This document shows, piece after piece, positions 24,293-32,566 of a stretch of 36,135 bases of DNA. Within the stretch, counting starts at the first letter, position 1, and the number at the start of each line of letters is the position of its first letter. Source of the stretch: Chloroflexota bacterium (lineage in GTDB: Bacteria > Chloroflexota > UBA11872 > UBA12225); contig CANFGH010000022.1 in the NCBI GenBank assembly GCA_947446285.1, forward strand, positions 1-36,135, in the 5' to 3' direction. The translations under genes were made by a program, and so were the position numbers. The notes below the pieces were generated by a model, which did not search any database, was not told the DNA's origin, and saw only the letters and a program-made list of their open reading frames with translations.

Positions 24293-25411
24293 TTAGAGGT
24301 TCACGGTCTTGCCAGTTCGGGACGCCTCGTAAAACGCGAGACATGCCCGCAGGGTCAGAACACTGTCATCGATCGTCGCGATGGGGCGCGTGCCATCTGC
24401 AAGGCAGTCGAGGAGATGGTCCAACGGGCCGGCCGACATCGAAGTCCGGTAGGAGTCCCCCGCGTGGCCTCGTCCAGCTGACATGGTTCCGGTGGGTACC
24501 GGGTATGTGTCTGGCTGGAGCGTGTGCCAAGCTGATGGGGCTGCCGTGACCTGAGACGAACGGACCACAATTGATGGGTTGACGCTGCCGTCGTACACGA
24601 GGTTTCCGTCACTGCCGGCGAATTGCCAGTTTGTGAGGCCATTGTCTTTGGGACTGGACCACGTCACCTCCACTGTTGCGACAACACCACGGGAGAACTC
24701 GACGAGCGCGACGCCAAAGTCCTCTTTCTGGGGGTCGAGGTCCTTGTGCACAAGAGTCCGCGACATTCCGGTGATCGCGACGGGCTCATCCTGGAGTGTC
24801 CAGCGAAGCCAGTCGATCAAATAGATGGAATGATCCATCCAACCACCGCCTGGCACGCGTGCAGGGTCCATCCACCACGCGTTCGGGTTCGGTTGCCCGG
24901 GCCAGTCGAGCTGGGCGCCGTGGATTGAGTATCGGCTGACCATCGTGGCCGACAACGGCGTGCCGATCAAACCCTCCTGGACCCAGCGGCTTATTGATCG
25001 CGCGTGCGGCTGGAAGCGGGTGTGCGACTCGAAGGGAACGGCCAGGACATCGGCTCGTGCGACGGCACTGGCCAATCGTTCGGCATCGGCCACGGTCATT
25101 GCGCAGGGTTTGACAAGGACCAAATGCTTTCCGTGCTCGACGGCAGCAAGGCAAAGGTCAACGTTTTCCGCGGTCGTGCAGGCTGTCACCACAACGTCGA
25201 CGTCCGGGTCAGTCGCAACCGATAGATAGTCATCTGTCTGGTGAGGAATGTTCCATTGCGTTGCGAGGAGTTGCCGGTTCGCTGCATTGCTGTGCGCAAC
25301 GGCAACGACTTCCGCGTCACCACGTCGTGAGGCAATTGCCGGTGCCTCGCGACCGATGTACCAATGGTCGAGTCCGATTATGCCGATCCGTTTCTTGACG
25401 CCCTCGCTCAT
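24293..25411 (-). CDS. Gfo/Idh/MocA-family oxidoreductase with atypical nucleotide-binding loop
   Basis: The 372-residue protein has a two-domain Gfo/Idh/MocA layout: an N-terminal Rossmann domain (about 1-125) and a C-terminal beta-sheet domain with GGGWMDHSIYLIDWLRW (188-204), where Asp193 and His194 mimic the usual catalytic D-x-x-x-H region. The EKP motif appears as VKP (100-102), keeping the important Lys. The dinucleotide loop after strand 1 reads IGIIGLDHWYIG instead of G-x-G-x-x-G/A, so NAD(P) binding may be altered. GGAGGA precedes the ATG at 25411. Substrates of the family are sugars, inositols or related alcohols. It stands alone, with 206 bp separating it from trpB2 upstream on the same strand. 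Confidence 0.85.
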   Translation of the reverse strand: MSEGVKKRIGIIGLDHWYIGREAPAIASRRGDAEVVAVAHSNAANRQLLATQWNIPHQTDDYLSVATDPDVDVVVTACTTAENVDLCLAAVEHGKHLVLVKPCAMTVADAERLASAVARADVLAVPFESHTRFQPHARSISRWVQEGLIGTPLSATMVSRYSIHGAQLDWPGQPNPNAWWMDPARVPGGGWMDHSIYLIDWLRWTLQDEPVAITGMSRTLVHKDLDPQKEDFGVALVEFSRGVVATVEVTWSSPKDNGLTNWQFAGSDGNLVYDGSVNPSIVVRSSQVTAAPSAWHTLQPDTYPVPTGTMSAGRGHAGDSYRTSMSAGPLDHLLDCLADGTRPIATIDDSVLTLRACLAFYEASRTGKTVNL

Positions 25412-25420
25412 GGGGTCCTC

Positions 25421-25618
25421 CTACCAAGTACCAGGTGGGTCCCTTGAACCCATTACCCGAGGTGAGCATTTACACAGTATCTTGAGTGTGTGCCCGATGA
25501 CCGCACTCGCAGAAGGGCCTGTCCACCATCGCTCCCCATCGATCACGAAAATCGGTACCCCGACGACCTGCGCCGCGGGTTGCCGGCCAGACTGCGTTGT
25601 GTCGGGGGCTAGGAAACA
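25421..25618 (-). pseudogene. Possible thioredoxin-fold (DsbA/glutaredoxin-like) C-terminal remnant
   Basis: Directly after the trpB2 stop and in the same frame, 65 codons stay open to TAG at 25421. The stretch AQVVGVPIFVIDGERWWTGP looks like the cis-proline and beta-strand region of DsbA, FrnE or glutaredoxin proteins, where GVPTFVI.G is characteristic. No ATG and no CXXC-bearing N-terminal half is present, and trpB2 occupies the space where it should be. It may be a decayed gene end, or a readthrough tail of trpB2. The resemblance is short and could be chance. Confidence 0.3.
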
Positions 25619-26998
25619 TTACGAGCGAGCGGCGAGACCCACTGTAGGAAGGGTCTTAAGCGCCTCGTGGATTTTCGCTTCCGGGTACGCGTAGTCTTCG
25701 AGTTCCCCCGAGAGGTACTTTTCGTACGCCACCATGTCGAAATTTCCATGACCGCAAACGCCGATCAGGATCACGCGCTTCTCGCCCTTGGCCTTCGCAT
25801 CCAAAGCGGCATTGATGCCACCGCGCAATGCGTGGGCTGGTTCAGGCGCAGGCATGATGCCCTCGGACCGTGCGAACCTCAGAGCTGCCTCGAATGTCTC
25901 AATCTGGGAATAGGCGACCGCCTGGACATGCCCACCGTCCACAAGTTGGCTGAGAAGCGGCGCGGCGCCGTGGTAGCGAAGGCCACCCGCGTGGATTCCT
26001 GGTGGAATGAAGTTGTGTCCAAGCGTGTGCATCTTCACGATTGGGGTGTTGCCGACGGTATCACCGTAGTCAAAGGTGTAGACGCCCTTGGTGAGGGTTG
26101 GGCACGCCGCTGGTTCGCACGCGACAATCTTGGTCTTGGTGCGTCCTGCAAGGTTCTCGCGAATGAATGGGAAGGCAAGGCCTGCGAAGTTGCTGCCACC
26201 TCCGACACATCCGTAGATCTCGTCAGGATATTCGCCGGCAAGGTCGAACTGGCGCAGTGCTTCCTGCCCGATGACTGTCTGATGCATGAGTACATGGTTC
26301 AGGACTGACCCAAGCGCGTACTTGGCATCGTCGTGGGTCGCCGCATCCTCCACAGCCTCGGAGATCGCGATACCCAGGGATCCAGGAGAGTCCGGATCAT
26401 CGGCGAGGATCTTCCGGCCGGCATTGGTCAGGTTGGTCGGGCTCGCAAACACCTGAGCACCAAACGCTTCCATGAGCGTTCGGCGGTGGGGCTTCTGCGC
26501 AAAACTGACCTTCACCATGTAGACCGTGCACTCGACGCCAACCATCTGGCAAGCGATGGACAGGGCCGTTCCCCACTGTCCAGCACCGGTCTCGGTCGTG
26601 ATGCGCTTTGTGCCCGCTTCCTTGTTATAGAAGGCCTGTGGCAACGCGGTATTGATCTTGTGCGACCCGGACGGGCTTCCGCCCTCGTACTTGTAATAGA
26701 TGTGCGCGGGGGTATCGAGCAGTTTTTCGAGGCGTCGGGCCCGGATCAGCGGACTGGGGCGGAACAGCCGGTAAGCATCGCGAACCGGATCAGGAATGTC
26801 AATCCAACGGTCGGTCGATACTTCCTGCTTGATGATTTCCATTGGAAACAGCGGAAGAAGGTCGGCCGGTCCGACCGGCTGCCCTGTGCCGGGATGCAGG
26901 ACTGGTGTTGGCGGTGTGGGTAGGTCCGGAACGATGTTGTACCACTGCTTGGGTATCTCGTTTTCGGGAAGCAGGAACCGTGTCTGATCGGAAGCCAC
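25619..26998 (-). CDS. trpB2: Tryptophan synthase beta chain, TrpB2 type
   Basis: The 459-residue PLP enzyme condenses indole with serine (or a related donor) to make tryptophan. PLP Lys114 lies in GSPSGSHKINTAL; ETGAGQWG (136-143) and the phosphate loop VGGGSNFAG are clear. The N-terminus TRFLLPENEIPKQWYNIVPD, LLPLFPMEIIKQEVS and VRDAYRLFRPSPLIRA, along with the greater length, mark the TrpB2 subgroup rather than the TrpA-partnered TrpB1 (about 400 residues). No trpA or other trp gene is near, in keeping with a stand-alone or salvage role known for TrpB2. I chose the GTG at 26998 (AAGGAAAGGG upstream), because residues upstream of it do not match the family. It lies about 200 bp after the kinase gene on the same strand. 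Confidence 0.93.
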   Translation of the reverse strand: MASDQTRFLLPENEIPKQWYNIVPDLPTPPTPVLHPGTGQPVGPADLLPLFPMEIIKQEVSTDRWIDIPDPVRDAYRLFRPSPLIRARRLEKLLDTPAHIYYKYEGGSPSGSHKINTALPQAFYNKEAGTKRITTETGAGQWGTALSIACQMVGVECTVYMVKVSFAQKPHRRTLMEAFGAQVFASPTNLTNAGRKILADDPDSPGSLGIAISEAVEDAATHDDAKYALGSVLNHVLMHQTVIGQEALRQFDLAGEYPDEIYGCVGGGSNFAGLAFPFIRENLAGRTKTKIVACEPAACPTLTKGVYTFDYGDTVGNTPIVKMHTLGHNFIPPGIHAGGLRYHGAAPLLSQLVDGGHVQAVAYSQIETFEAALRFARSEGIMPAPEPAHALRGGINAALDAKAKGEKRVILIGVCGHGNFDMVAYEKYLSGELEDYAYPEAKIHEALKTLPTVGLAARS

Positions 26999-27160
26999 GA
27001 ACAAGCCCTTTCCTTGCACCGACGCCAGAACCCTGGCGCATGACGGCAATGTGTCCGCCAAGTACACGATGCACGGATCGCATTTTAGAGGCGCCCGTGA
27101 ACCGATCAGGCGGAGTATATTCGCCTTGGCAATCCGGCGTGACCCTCCAGAAACGTTTGT

Positions 27161-27196
27161 GGCCTGGTCTCCAGTCACTGGAGCTACAGGGAGGCC
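27161..27196 (-). terminator. Nested stem-loop after the kinase gene
   Basis: CTCCAG/CTGGAG (27169-27183, TCA loop) lies inside GGCCT/AGGCC (27161-27165 with 27192-27196). It begins at the kinase stop and reads leftward toward trpB2. No T-run follows, so termination is uncertain. Confidence 0.35.
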
Positions 27197-28188
27197 TATC
27201 TTCCGATGAGCAGGGTTCCGACGGTAAGGGCCGCAATGGCAACCACGACGAACATCGCCCAGGCTGGCACCGTTCGCGACCAGATGGCAGTGTCCGACGC
27301 TCCAATGGTCACGGGGTTTGAAACCCGCACGCGCTCAAGACCGAGGCTTGTCGCGTCGACGGAACCAAGATTGGTCAGGTCTTGGTGCAAGTCCATCATG
27401 GACTGATAGCGCAATGCGGGATCACGGCGCATGGCCTTGAAGACCACCTCTTCGAGAGGTGGGCCGACCTGCCGATTCTTCTTCCGGATGGAAGCCGGTG
27501 ATGATTGGACATGCTGTGCCATGACGGCAAGGGCGTTGTCACCTTGGTACGGAGGTTGCCCGGTAAGCAGCTCGTACATCATCGCGCCAAGCGAGTACAC
27601 GTCGCTCCGAACGTCGCCCCGTTGTCCTTCTACCTGTTCCGGTGACATGTAGTCGGGTGTTCCAAGTGCGGCGGCGAGAGAAGCAGTGGTGATCTTGGGT
27701 GCGCTTTCGAGGAGCGATGCACCGAAATCCATTAGCTGGATCTGGCCTGCCTTCGTGACGAGGATGTTGTCTGGCTTGATGTCGCGGTGAACGATCCCGA
27801 GCTCGTGACAATAGTTGAGCGCTTCGCACAACTGGGCGCCGAATGAAATCGACTCGTCGACCGAGAGTGGAAGGCCGCTTCGGAGAAAGTCGCGAAGGAG
27901 ACCTCCCTCGACCCACTCGAGTGCGAGGAAGGGCAGGTCACGCTTTTCGTCGAGCCCAGTCGACACCACACGTTGGATGTTCGGATGGATCAGTGACCTC
28001 GACACTTCGAGTTCGCGGTCATACCGTGCGCGGGTCCCCGGATCCTCAAGGAGCTGTGGATGAGGGATTTTCAGTGCAACCCTTGTCCCGTCTTCGGACC
28101 GGGCCTCGAAGACGACACCCATTCCTCCCTGGCCTACCCGACGGATGATCGTGTAGCCGCCGATGTTCTCGCCGGGGGAGTACAGCAT
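27196..28188 (-). CDS. Serine/threonine protein kinase, PknB-like, with C-terminal transmembrane anchor
   Basis: The 330-residue protein has a full Hanks-type kinase domain (about 10-272): Gly-loop GQGGMG (19-24), Lys40 in VALK, HRDIKPDN (134-141) with catalytic Asp136, DFG (154-156), and the activation-segment end GTPDYMSPEQ (176-185). A short linker leads to one hydrophobic helix (about 307-328), after which the chain ends with GR. There are no PASTA, WD40 or other sensor repeats outside the membrane, unlike typical PknB. It would sit as a tail-anchored kinase with the catalytic domain in the cytoplasm. GGGTGGGAA precedes the ATG. Its upstream neighbour is amtB, separated by a terminator, so co-regulation is uncertain. 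Confidence 0.93.
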   Translation of the reverse strand: MLYSPGENIGGYTIIRRVGQGGMGVVFEARSEDGTRVALKIPHPQLLEDPGTRARYDRELEVSRSLIHPNIQRVVSTGLDEKRDLPFLALEWVEGGLLRDFLRSGLPLSVDESISFGAQLCEALNYCHELGIVHRDIKPDNILVTKAGQIQLMDFGASLLESAPKITTASLAAALGTPDYMSPEQVEGQRGDVRSDVYSLGAMMYELLTGQPPYQGDNALAVMAQHVQSSPASIRKKNRQVGPPLEEVVFKAMRRDPALRYQSMMDLHQDLTNLGSVDATSLGLERVRVSNPVTIGASDTAIWSRTVPAWAMFVVVAIAALTVGTLLIGR

Positions 28189-28240
28189 CGTTTCCCACCC
28201 ATCGTGTCATCACGCTCGATGCAACATGCATCAGTTGCGC

Positions 28241-28284
28241 AAAATGCCTGTGCTTCACATCGTCTAACGGATGTGAAGCACAGG
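28241..28284 (-). terminator. Intrinsic terminator of amtB
   Basis: A perfect 15-bp stem (28247-28261 with 28270-28284, eight-base loop) lies 39 bp past the amtB stop. Read leftward it is followed by CATTTT, so it ends amtB transcription before the kinase gene. Confidence 0.8.
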
Positions 28285-28323
28285 GTGGTCTGCACCAGTT
28301 TGCGGACTGGCTCGCGGGAGAAG

Positions 28324-29778
28324 TTACGCGGAGATGCGCTCGACTTCGGCTTCGACACCATGATCGGCAATGTCAAGCCCTTGGACCTCTTCGCTGACCG
28401 TAGCTCGAACCGCCATGAAGCTCTCGGCGATCTTCACGAAGAACCACGATGCTGCGAAGCTCACGACGGACACGATGATCACACCGACTACTTGGAGGAA
28501 GAGCCAGGTCAAGGCCGATCCACCACCACCGTAGAAGAAGCCTGCCTGCGAAATGCCGCTCACCGCGGGATTGGCAAAGAGCGGAACGATAGCCGTGCCG
28601 ACGATGCCGTTCACGCCGTGAACAGGGAAGCCTCCGACCGGATCATCGATGTGATAGAGGTACTTGTCCATTGCCTTCATCGCGACGATCGTGACCACTC
28701 CGGCAAGCACACCGAGGATGATCGAACCAACCGCATCAACATAGCCAGCGTTCGGGGTGATCATGACGAGACCGCCCAGGATGCCCGAGATTGCCGCAAC
28801 CGGGTCCCACTTGCCATCGAGCCACTTGGCCATAATCAATGCAACCATGCCGCCGGCAGCCGCAGCAGTATTGGTGGCGATCGCAGCCATTGCGCTCTGA
28901 CGGGTCAGATCGAGGCTGCTTCCCGGGTTGAACCCGAACCAGCCGAGCCACAGGAGCGCGGTGCCGACCACGGCGAGAGGAAGGCTGTATCCATACTTTT
29001 CGGCGCCTTCCTTGGCGGTGTCGATTCCAGCCAAGTCGCCGTCGACGGGCCGAATGCGGCTGACCGAGCGACCGCTGGTCTCCGGTCTGAACCGCAAGGT
29101 GAGGGTCTGACGACGCTTCACTGACGCACCCAGTGCCATGGTGATTGCCAGACCTGCAACGCCAGCCTGGATATGGACCACGGTCCCGCCGGCGAAGTCC
29201 TTCACTCCGAGGCCTGGGAGGAGCCCAGTCACGGTGCCCAAGGTGCCGAGAATGCCGTTCGGGCTCCACACCCAGTGCGCCAGAAGGGGCCACACGATGA
29301 TCGAGACGAACACGCAGTAGAGCATCCACGCGCCAAACTTCATGCGTTCCGGCACACCGGCGCCAATCAGCGCCAACGTCACGGCAGCGAACATTGTCTG
29401 GAACAGCATGAAGACGCTCGTTGGCACGCCATTCAAGGCGGTCCCCTTCGAGTCGAATGCGACGGGCCAAGCGGTATCGAGCCCGGCGCCGAACCCGAAA
29501 TCGAATGGCTTGCCGATGAAGCCTCCGATTGTTTCGGGATTGAATGACAGCGAGAAGCCTACGAGAACAAACAGCACGCTCATCACGCCCACGGCCGATA
29601 GGCTCTTCATGAGCGCGTGAACCACGTTTTTGGGTCGGGTCAAACCGGCTTCGAGCAAGCCGATTGAAGGAACCATGATGAACACGAGAAACGTCGCGAG
29701 AAGCATCCACAACGTCGCGGGCAGATTAACCGCGAGTGAGGCTGCTGAGTCCCATGCACTGACCAACTTGTCGTCCAC
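28324..29778 (-). CDS. amtB: Ammonium transporter Amt/AmtB
   Basis: This 484-residue membrane protein has eleven predicted helices and conducts ammonium or ammonia. The twin pore histidines are visible as His202 (VVHIQAG) and His387 (FPVHGVNG). FAGGTVVHI, WFGFNPGS and DDPVGGFPVHG are hallmark blocks. The C-terminal tail carries the ESFMAVRATVSEEVQGLDIADHG regulatory helix contacted by PII proteins. The loop between TM5 and TM6 (about 219-263) is some 45 residues against roughly 15 in E. coli AmtB and is rich in Arg. Asn at the position after His202 (VVHIN in most) is Gln here. The start is GTG at 29778 with GGGGAAAG upstream. No glnK gene lies adjacent, which is unusual for bacterial amtB. 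Confidence 0.94.
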   Translation of the reverse strand: MDDKLVSAWDSAASLAVNLPATLWMLLATFLVFIMVPSIGLLEAGLTRPKNVVHALMKSLSAVGVMSVLFVLVGFSLSFNPETIGGFIGKPFDFGFGAGLDTAWPVAFDSKGTALNGVPTSVFMLFQTMFAAVTLALIGAGVPERMKFGAWMLYCVFVSIIVWPLLAHWVWSPNGILGTLGTVTGLLPGLGVKDFAGGTVVHIQAGVAGLAITMALGASVKRRQTLTLRFRPETSGRSVSRIRPVDGDLAGIDTAKEGAEKYGYSLPLAVVGTALLWLGWFGFNPGSSLDLTRQSAMAAIATNTAAAAGGMVALIMAKWLDGKWDPVAAISGILGGLVMITPNAGYVDAVGSIILGVLAGVVTIVAMKAMDKYLYHIDDPVGGFPVHGVNGIVGTAIVPLFANPAVSGISQAGFFYGGGGSALTWLFLQVVGVIIVSVVSFAASWFFVKIAESFMAVRATVSEEVQGLDIADHGVEAEVERISA

Positions 29779-30117
29779 GTTTGCTTTCCCCAGTTCTCCC
29801 CGTCGTATTGGGCGGTATGCACAACTCTGGAGCGCCGCTAGTGCGCATCAAGATCCTGTGAACCGTTGTAGTGATGGTAGGACGTCACCACCTCGCCTGT
29901 AACGGGACAGGGCGTACGAACATCTTTGGCGCCGATTGTGCAAACTACACAAGCCTCTCGAGTCGACAAGCTTGGATGGACCTGAACCGCTTGCAATCTC
30001 GGCGATAGCCGGACCTGTCCTTCGAGTGCTCCTCGCCTTGAATTGACGTCGCTGCTGGACCAGGTGATTCGTCGCAAACCTGTCGTCCGGGTACTCTGGG
30101 GGAGAGGAACAGTCATT
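29779..30117. other. Divergent intergenic region between amtB and the TPP-enzyme gene
   Basis: This 339-bp gap must hold the promoters for leftward amtB and for the rightward enzyme at 30118. I see no confident -35/-10 pair, riboswitch or RNA gene. A GGGGAAAG site serves amtB and GAGAGGA serves the enzyme. Open frames crossing it look like continuations of non-coding frames. Confidence 0.5.
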
Positions 30118-31782
30118 ATGAAGGCACTTGACGCGGTCGTGGAGATCCTAAAACGGGAGGGTGTTGAACTCCTGTTCGGATATCCCATGAATAATCTGAT
30201 CGAGGCGGCGGCAATCGGCGGGATCCGGCCGATCATCGCGCGGACAGAAAAGTCACTCATCAACATGGCGGATGGGTATTCACGCGCGACGAACGGACGA
30301 AAGATTGGCGTGATTACCGTCCAGGCGGGACCAGGGATTGAAAATGCCTTTGGTGGCATTGCGCAGGCATACGCGGATGGAAGCCCGCTTCTCATCCTGC
30401 CTGGTGGTGGTGAGATGAGCAAGCACGGGCTTGGCGGTGAGTTCGACCCAATGCCCAGTTTCAGGCATATCACCAAATGGTCAGCGCGAATCCCATCTGC
30501 TGATCGGGTGCCGGTCATGTTGAGGCACGCGTTTGCCCAACTCCGCAGCGGGCGCCCGGGTCCGGTGATGCTTGAACTTCCGCGGGATGTCGCGGCAAAT
30601 GACGTATCCGCACCTCTCTCGTACACGCCGCCCCCGTTCGTGCGAAGTGGCGGTGATGCCGTGTCAATCGGCGATGCAGCCAAGCGGCTGATAGACGCAA
30701 GCCGCCCCGTCATCCATGTCGGCCACGGGGTCCTGTGGTCCGAGGCGACCGCGGAATTGCGTGAACTGGTTGAGTTGCTGGATGCGCCGGTCGTTACGAC
30801 TATTGCTGGTAAGAGCGCGTTTCCGGAAAACCACCGCCTCTCAGCCGGAGCGGGTGGTCTTTCGATTGCACACGCAGCCGCGCGGGCACTGCGGGACTGC
30901 GATGTGATTTTCGGAATTGGGTGCAGTTTTGCCCAAGGCTCGTTCTCGCCGCCAATTCCTCCGGGCAAGACGGTCATCCATGCCACGAACGATCCCGCAG
31001 ATCTTGATCGCCATGTCGAGGCGGATCTCGCAATCGTGGGCGATGCGCGGATCGTCCTCCGGCAACTGATCGAAGCAGTCCATGCACTTTTGTCGTCGGG
31101 CCAGGTCATTGCCTCTCGGGAGGCTTTTCACGTCGCAATTGAGGAAGCTCGACACAATGGCGTTGCGGACCGCCACGACCAGATGACGGCGACGACACTC
31201 CCGATCAATCCGTACCGGGTGATTGCCGAGGTCATGCGTGCAGTCAATCCGGACGAGACCATCGTGACCCATGACTCCGGGAACCCGCGTGACCAGGTGC
31301 TTCCAACTTGGATCTCAACCTCCCCGCGGGGGTATGTCGGCTGGGGCAAATCGACCCAGTTAGGAACTGGCCTCGGGATCATCATGGGGGCAAAACTCGC
31401 CCATCCCGAGAAGTTGTGCATCAACTTCATGGGCGACCTCGCGTTCGGCACGGCGGCGATCGAACTGGAGACAGCGGTTCGTGAGCGAATCGGGACACTC
31501 ACGGTCCTCTTGAACAATTCCGTCATGGGCGGATACACCGCGCACATGCCCACGGCTTCGGCGACGTACCAGAGCAACCGCCTTAGTGGGGACTACACGG
31601 CGGTAGCGCTCGGGCTTGGAGCGCATGCCGAGCGAGTTGATCAACCCGGAGACCTCGCAGCGGCAATTGCCCGGGCAATTCAAGCGACGCGTGCCGGCCG
31701 GCCGGCGCTGATCGAAGCGATCACCAAAGAGGAACCGGTCTACCTGCGCGCACGAGACGCGGTGCTTGGTGAAATTCGCTAA
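30118..31782 (+). CDS. Thiamine-diphosphate-dependent enzyme, acetolactate-synthase-like
   Basis: The 554-residue protein has the three-domain layout of the AHAS/pyruvate-oxidase family. The N-terminal domain shows FGYPMNNLIEA in place of the usual G-V-P-G motif and the ThDP-activating Glu44 in ARTEKSLINMADGYSRA (usual R-H-E-Q). QAGPGIENAFGGIAQAYADG follows. The C-terminal ThDP/Mg motif is GDLAFGTAA (normally G-D-G) ending in LLNNS. ATG 30118 was chosen over an earlier frame start because GAGAGGA precedes it and MKALDAVVEILKREG aligns with family N-termini. The changed motifs place it in a branch of TPP-requiring enzymes with no well-established substrate that I know of; candidates are decarboxylation or carboligation of 2-keto acids such as those released by the dehydratases here. 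Confidence 0.88.
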   Translation: MKALDAVVEILKREGVELLFGYPMNNLIEAAAIGGIRPIIARTEKSLINMADGYSRATNGRKIGVITVQAGPGIENAFGGIAQAYADGSPLLILPGGGEMSKHGLGGEFDPMPSFRHITKWSARIPSADRVPVMLRHAFAQLRSGRPGPVMLELPRDVAANDVSAPLSYTPPPFVRSGGDAVSIGDAAKRLIDASRPVIHVGHGVLWSEATAELRELVELLDAPVVTTIAGKSAFPENHRLSAGAGGLSIAHAAARALRDCDVIFGIGCSFAQGSFSPPIPPGKTVIHATNDPADLDRHVEADLAIVGDARIVLRQLIEAVHALLSSGQVIASREAFHVAIEEARHNGVADRHDQMTATTLPINPYRVIAEVMRAVNPDETIVTHDSGNPRDQVLPTWISTSPRGYVGWGKSTQLGTGLGIIMGAKLAHPEKLCINFMGDLAFGTAAIELETAVRERIGTLTVLLNNSVMGGYTAHMPTASATYQSNRLSGDYTAVALGLGAHAERVDQPGDLAAAIARAIQATRAGRPALIEAITKEEPVYLRARDAVLGEIR

Positions 31783-31804
31783 ACGGAGATTGAGCGCTGT
31801 TTCA

Positions 31805-31835
31805 GTCCGGAGGCGTCATCGGTGCGCCTCCGGAC
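31805..31835 (+). terminator. Stem-loop after the TPP-enzyme gene
   Basis: GTCCGGAGGCG (31805-31815) pairs perfectly with CGCCTCCGGAC (31825-31835) around a nine-base loop, 22 bp past the stop. The following bases contain only a short TTT a little downstream, so it is a good but not ideal terminator. Confidence 0.6.
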
Positions 31836-32059
31836 CCTCGGTCCGTTTCAGGAAACCGCACCCATCATCTTTCTGAATTGCGTTCTTGAGAAATTGGTTG
31901 GTCGCGATCTGTTGAGACGTCTTTGGGTTGCATTCCGCAGGGCACACGAGTGGTAGCTCAGGGGTTTCCCTGAAGTTTGTTGAGGCGTGGTGCGTCACAC
32001 TCGGGATGGACAAAGGTCCATTGTGGTTGCGGTTGAGGGCCCTGACCAAGGGAGTTGTG

Positions 32060-32536
32060 ATGAGCCTGCAGCAGTTGATCCTGACGGCGGTCACGCCGAC
32101 CCGAACACCGGTGTCTAACCAACTACGCACGACCCCTGGACCTCCTGGGATTGGTCCGGTCAGTCCCGACCAGACTGTCACCGAATACGGACCTGGGGCG
32201 CTCGTCGAGGACGTGGCGGAGGCAATTGGCCACAATCCTGAAGCAGTTGCTCGGGAACTGGCAACGCGGCAGACCATTGACACAATTGGTGCCAGATATG
32301 GCAAGTCTCCAATTCAATTGCGCGGTGCCGTCATGGACCGGCTTCGGGTTCGCCTCCATTGTGATGCCGGTAAAAGCGTTCCGTTTCAGCATGCACGAAT
32401 TGACGGGACGCTCGACCATGCATCCAAGCTCATCGACACGCTTATGCGTCAATCCGGTGCATTCCTCGCACTGACGTTCTCAGCGCTTTCAACCGTTGAC
32501 GCTTTGAAGGCTCAATCAGACCAGCGGCGTATTTGA
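32060..32536 (+). CDS. Small hypothetical protein with a single YckD/DUF2680-like helical unit
   Basis: This 158-residue protein starts at an ATG with AAGGGAG seven bases upstream. The N-terminal 45 residues are Thr/Pro-rich and low in structure. Residues 46-100 (YGPGALVEDVAEAIGHNPEA, then VARELATRQTIDTIGARYGK and SPIQLRGAVMDRLRVRL) follow the pattern 'la.alG.s.eel..al..G.tl.eiA...g.s...l..a', which repeats in secreted or regulatory proteins of many high-GC bacteria. The next part (ARIDGTLDHASKLIDTLMRQ) resembles the 'Av..G.lt.eqAd.il..l' half of the same unit. So it looks like one copy of a DUF2680-like repeat with an extra N-terminal tail. No signal peptide is apparent. Function is unknown; it stands alone. 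Confidence 0.62.
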   Translation: MSLQQLILTAVTPTRTPVSNQLRTTPGPPGIGPVSPDQTVTEYGPGALVEDVAEAIGHNPEAVARELATRQTIDTIGARYGKSPIQLRGAVMDRLRVRLHCDAGKSVPFQHARIDGTLDHASKLIDTLMRQSGAFLALTFSALSTVDALKAQSDQRRI

Positions 32537-32566
32537 CGGAACCGGATTGTCGCGCACACCGTCGGC

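Noticed and set aside
28060-29124. Rightward open frame of 354 codons, rich in Asp, His and Arg
   Set aside because: It is antisense to the kinase and amtB, both of which are certain; the composition is that of a shadow frame.
29838-31109. Leftward open frame of 423 codons
   Set aside because: It covers the N-terminal half of the TPP enzyme on the other strand; it is Ser/Pro/Arg-rich without motifs.
31816-32304. Leftward frame of 162 codons over the hypothetical at 32060
   Set aside because: The rightward frame has a good ribosome site and a recognisable helical unit; the leftward one has neither.
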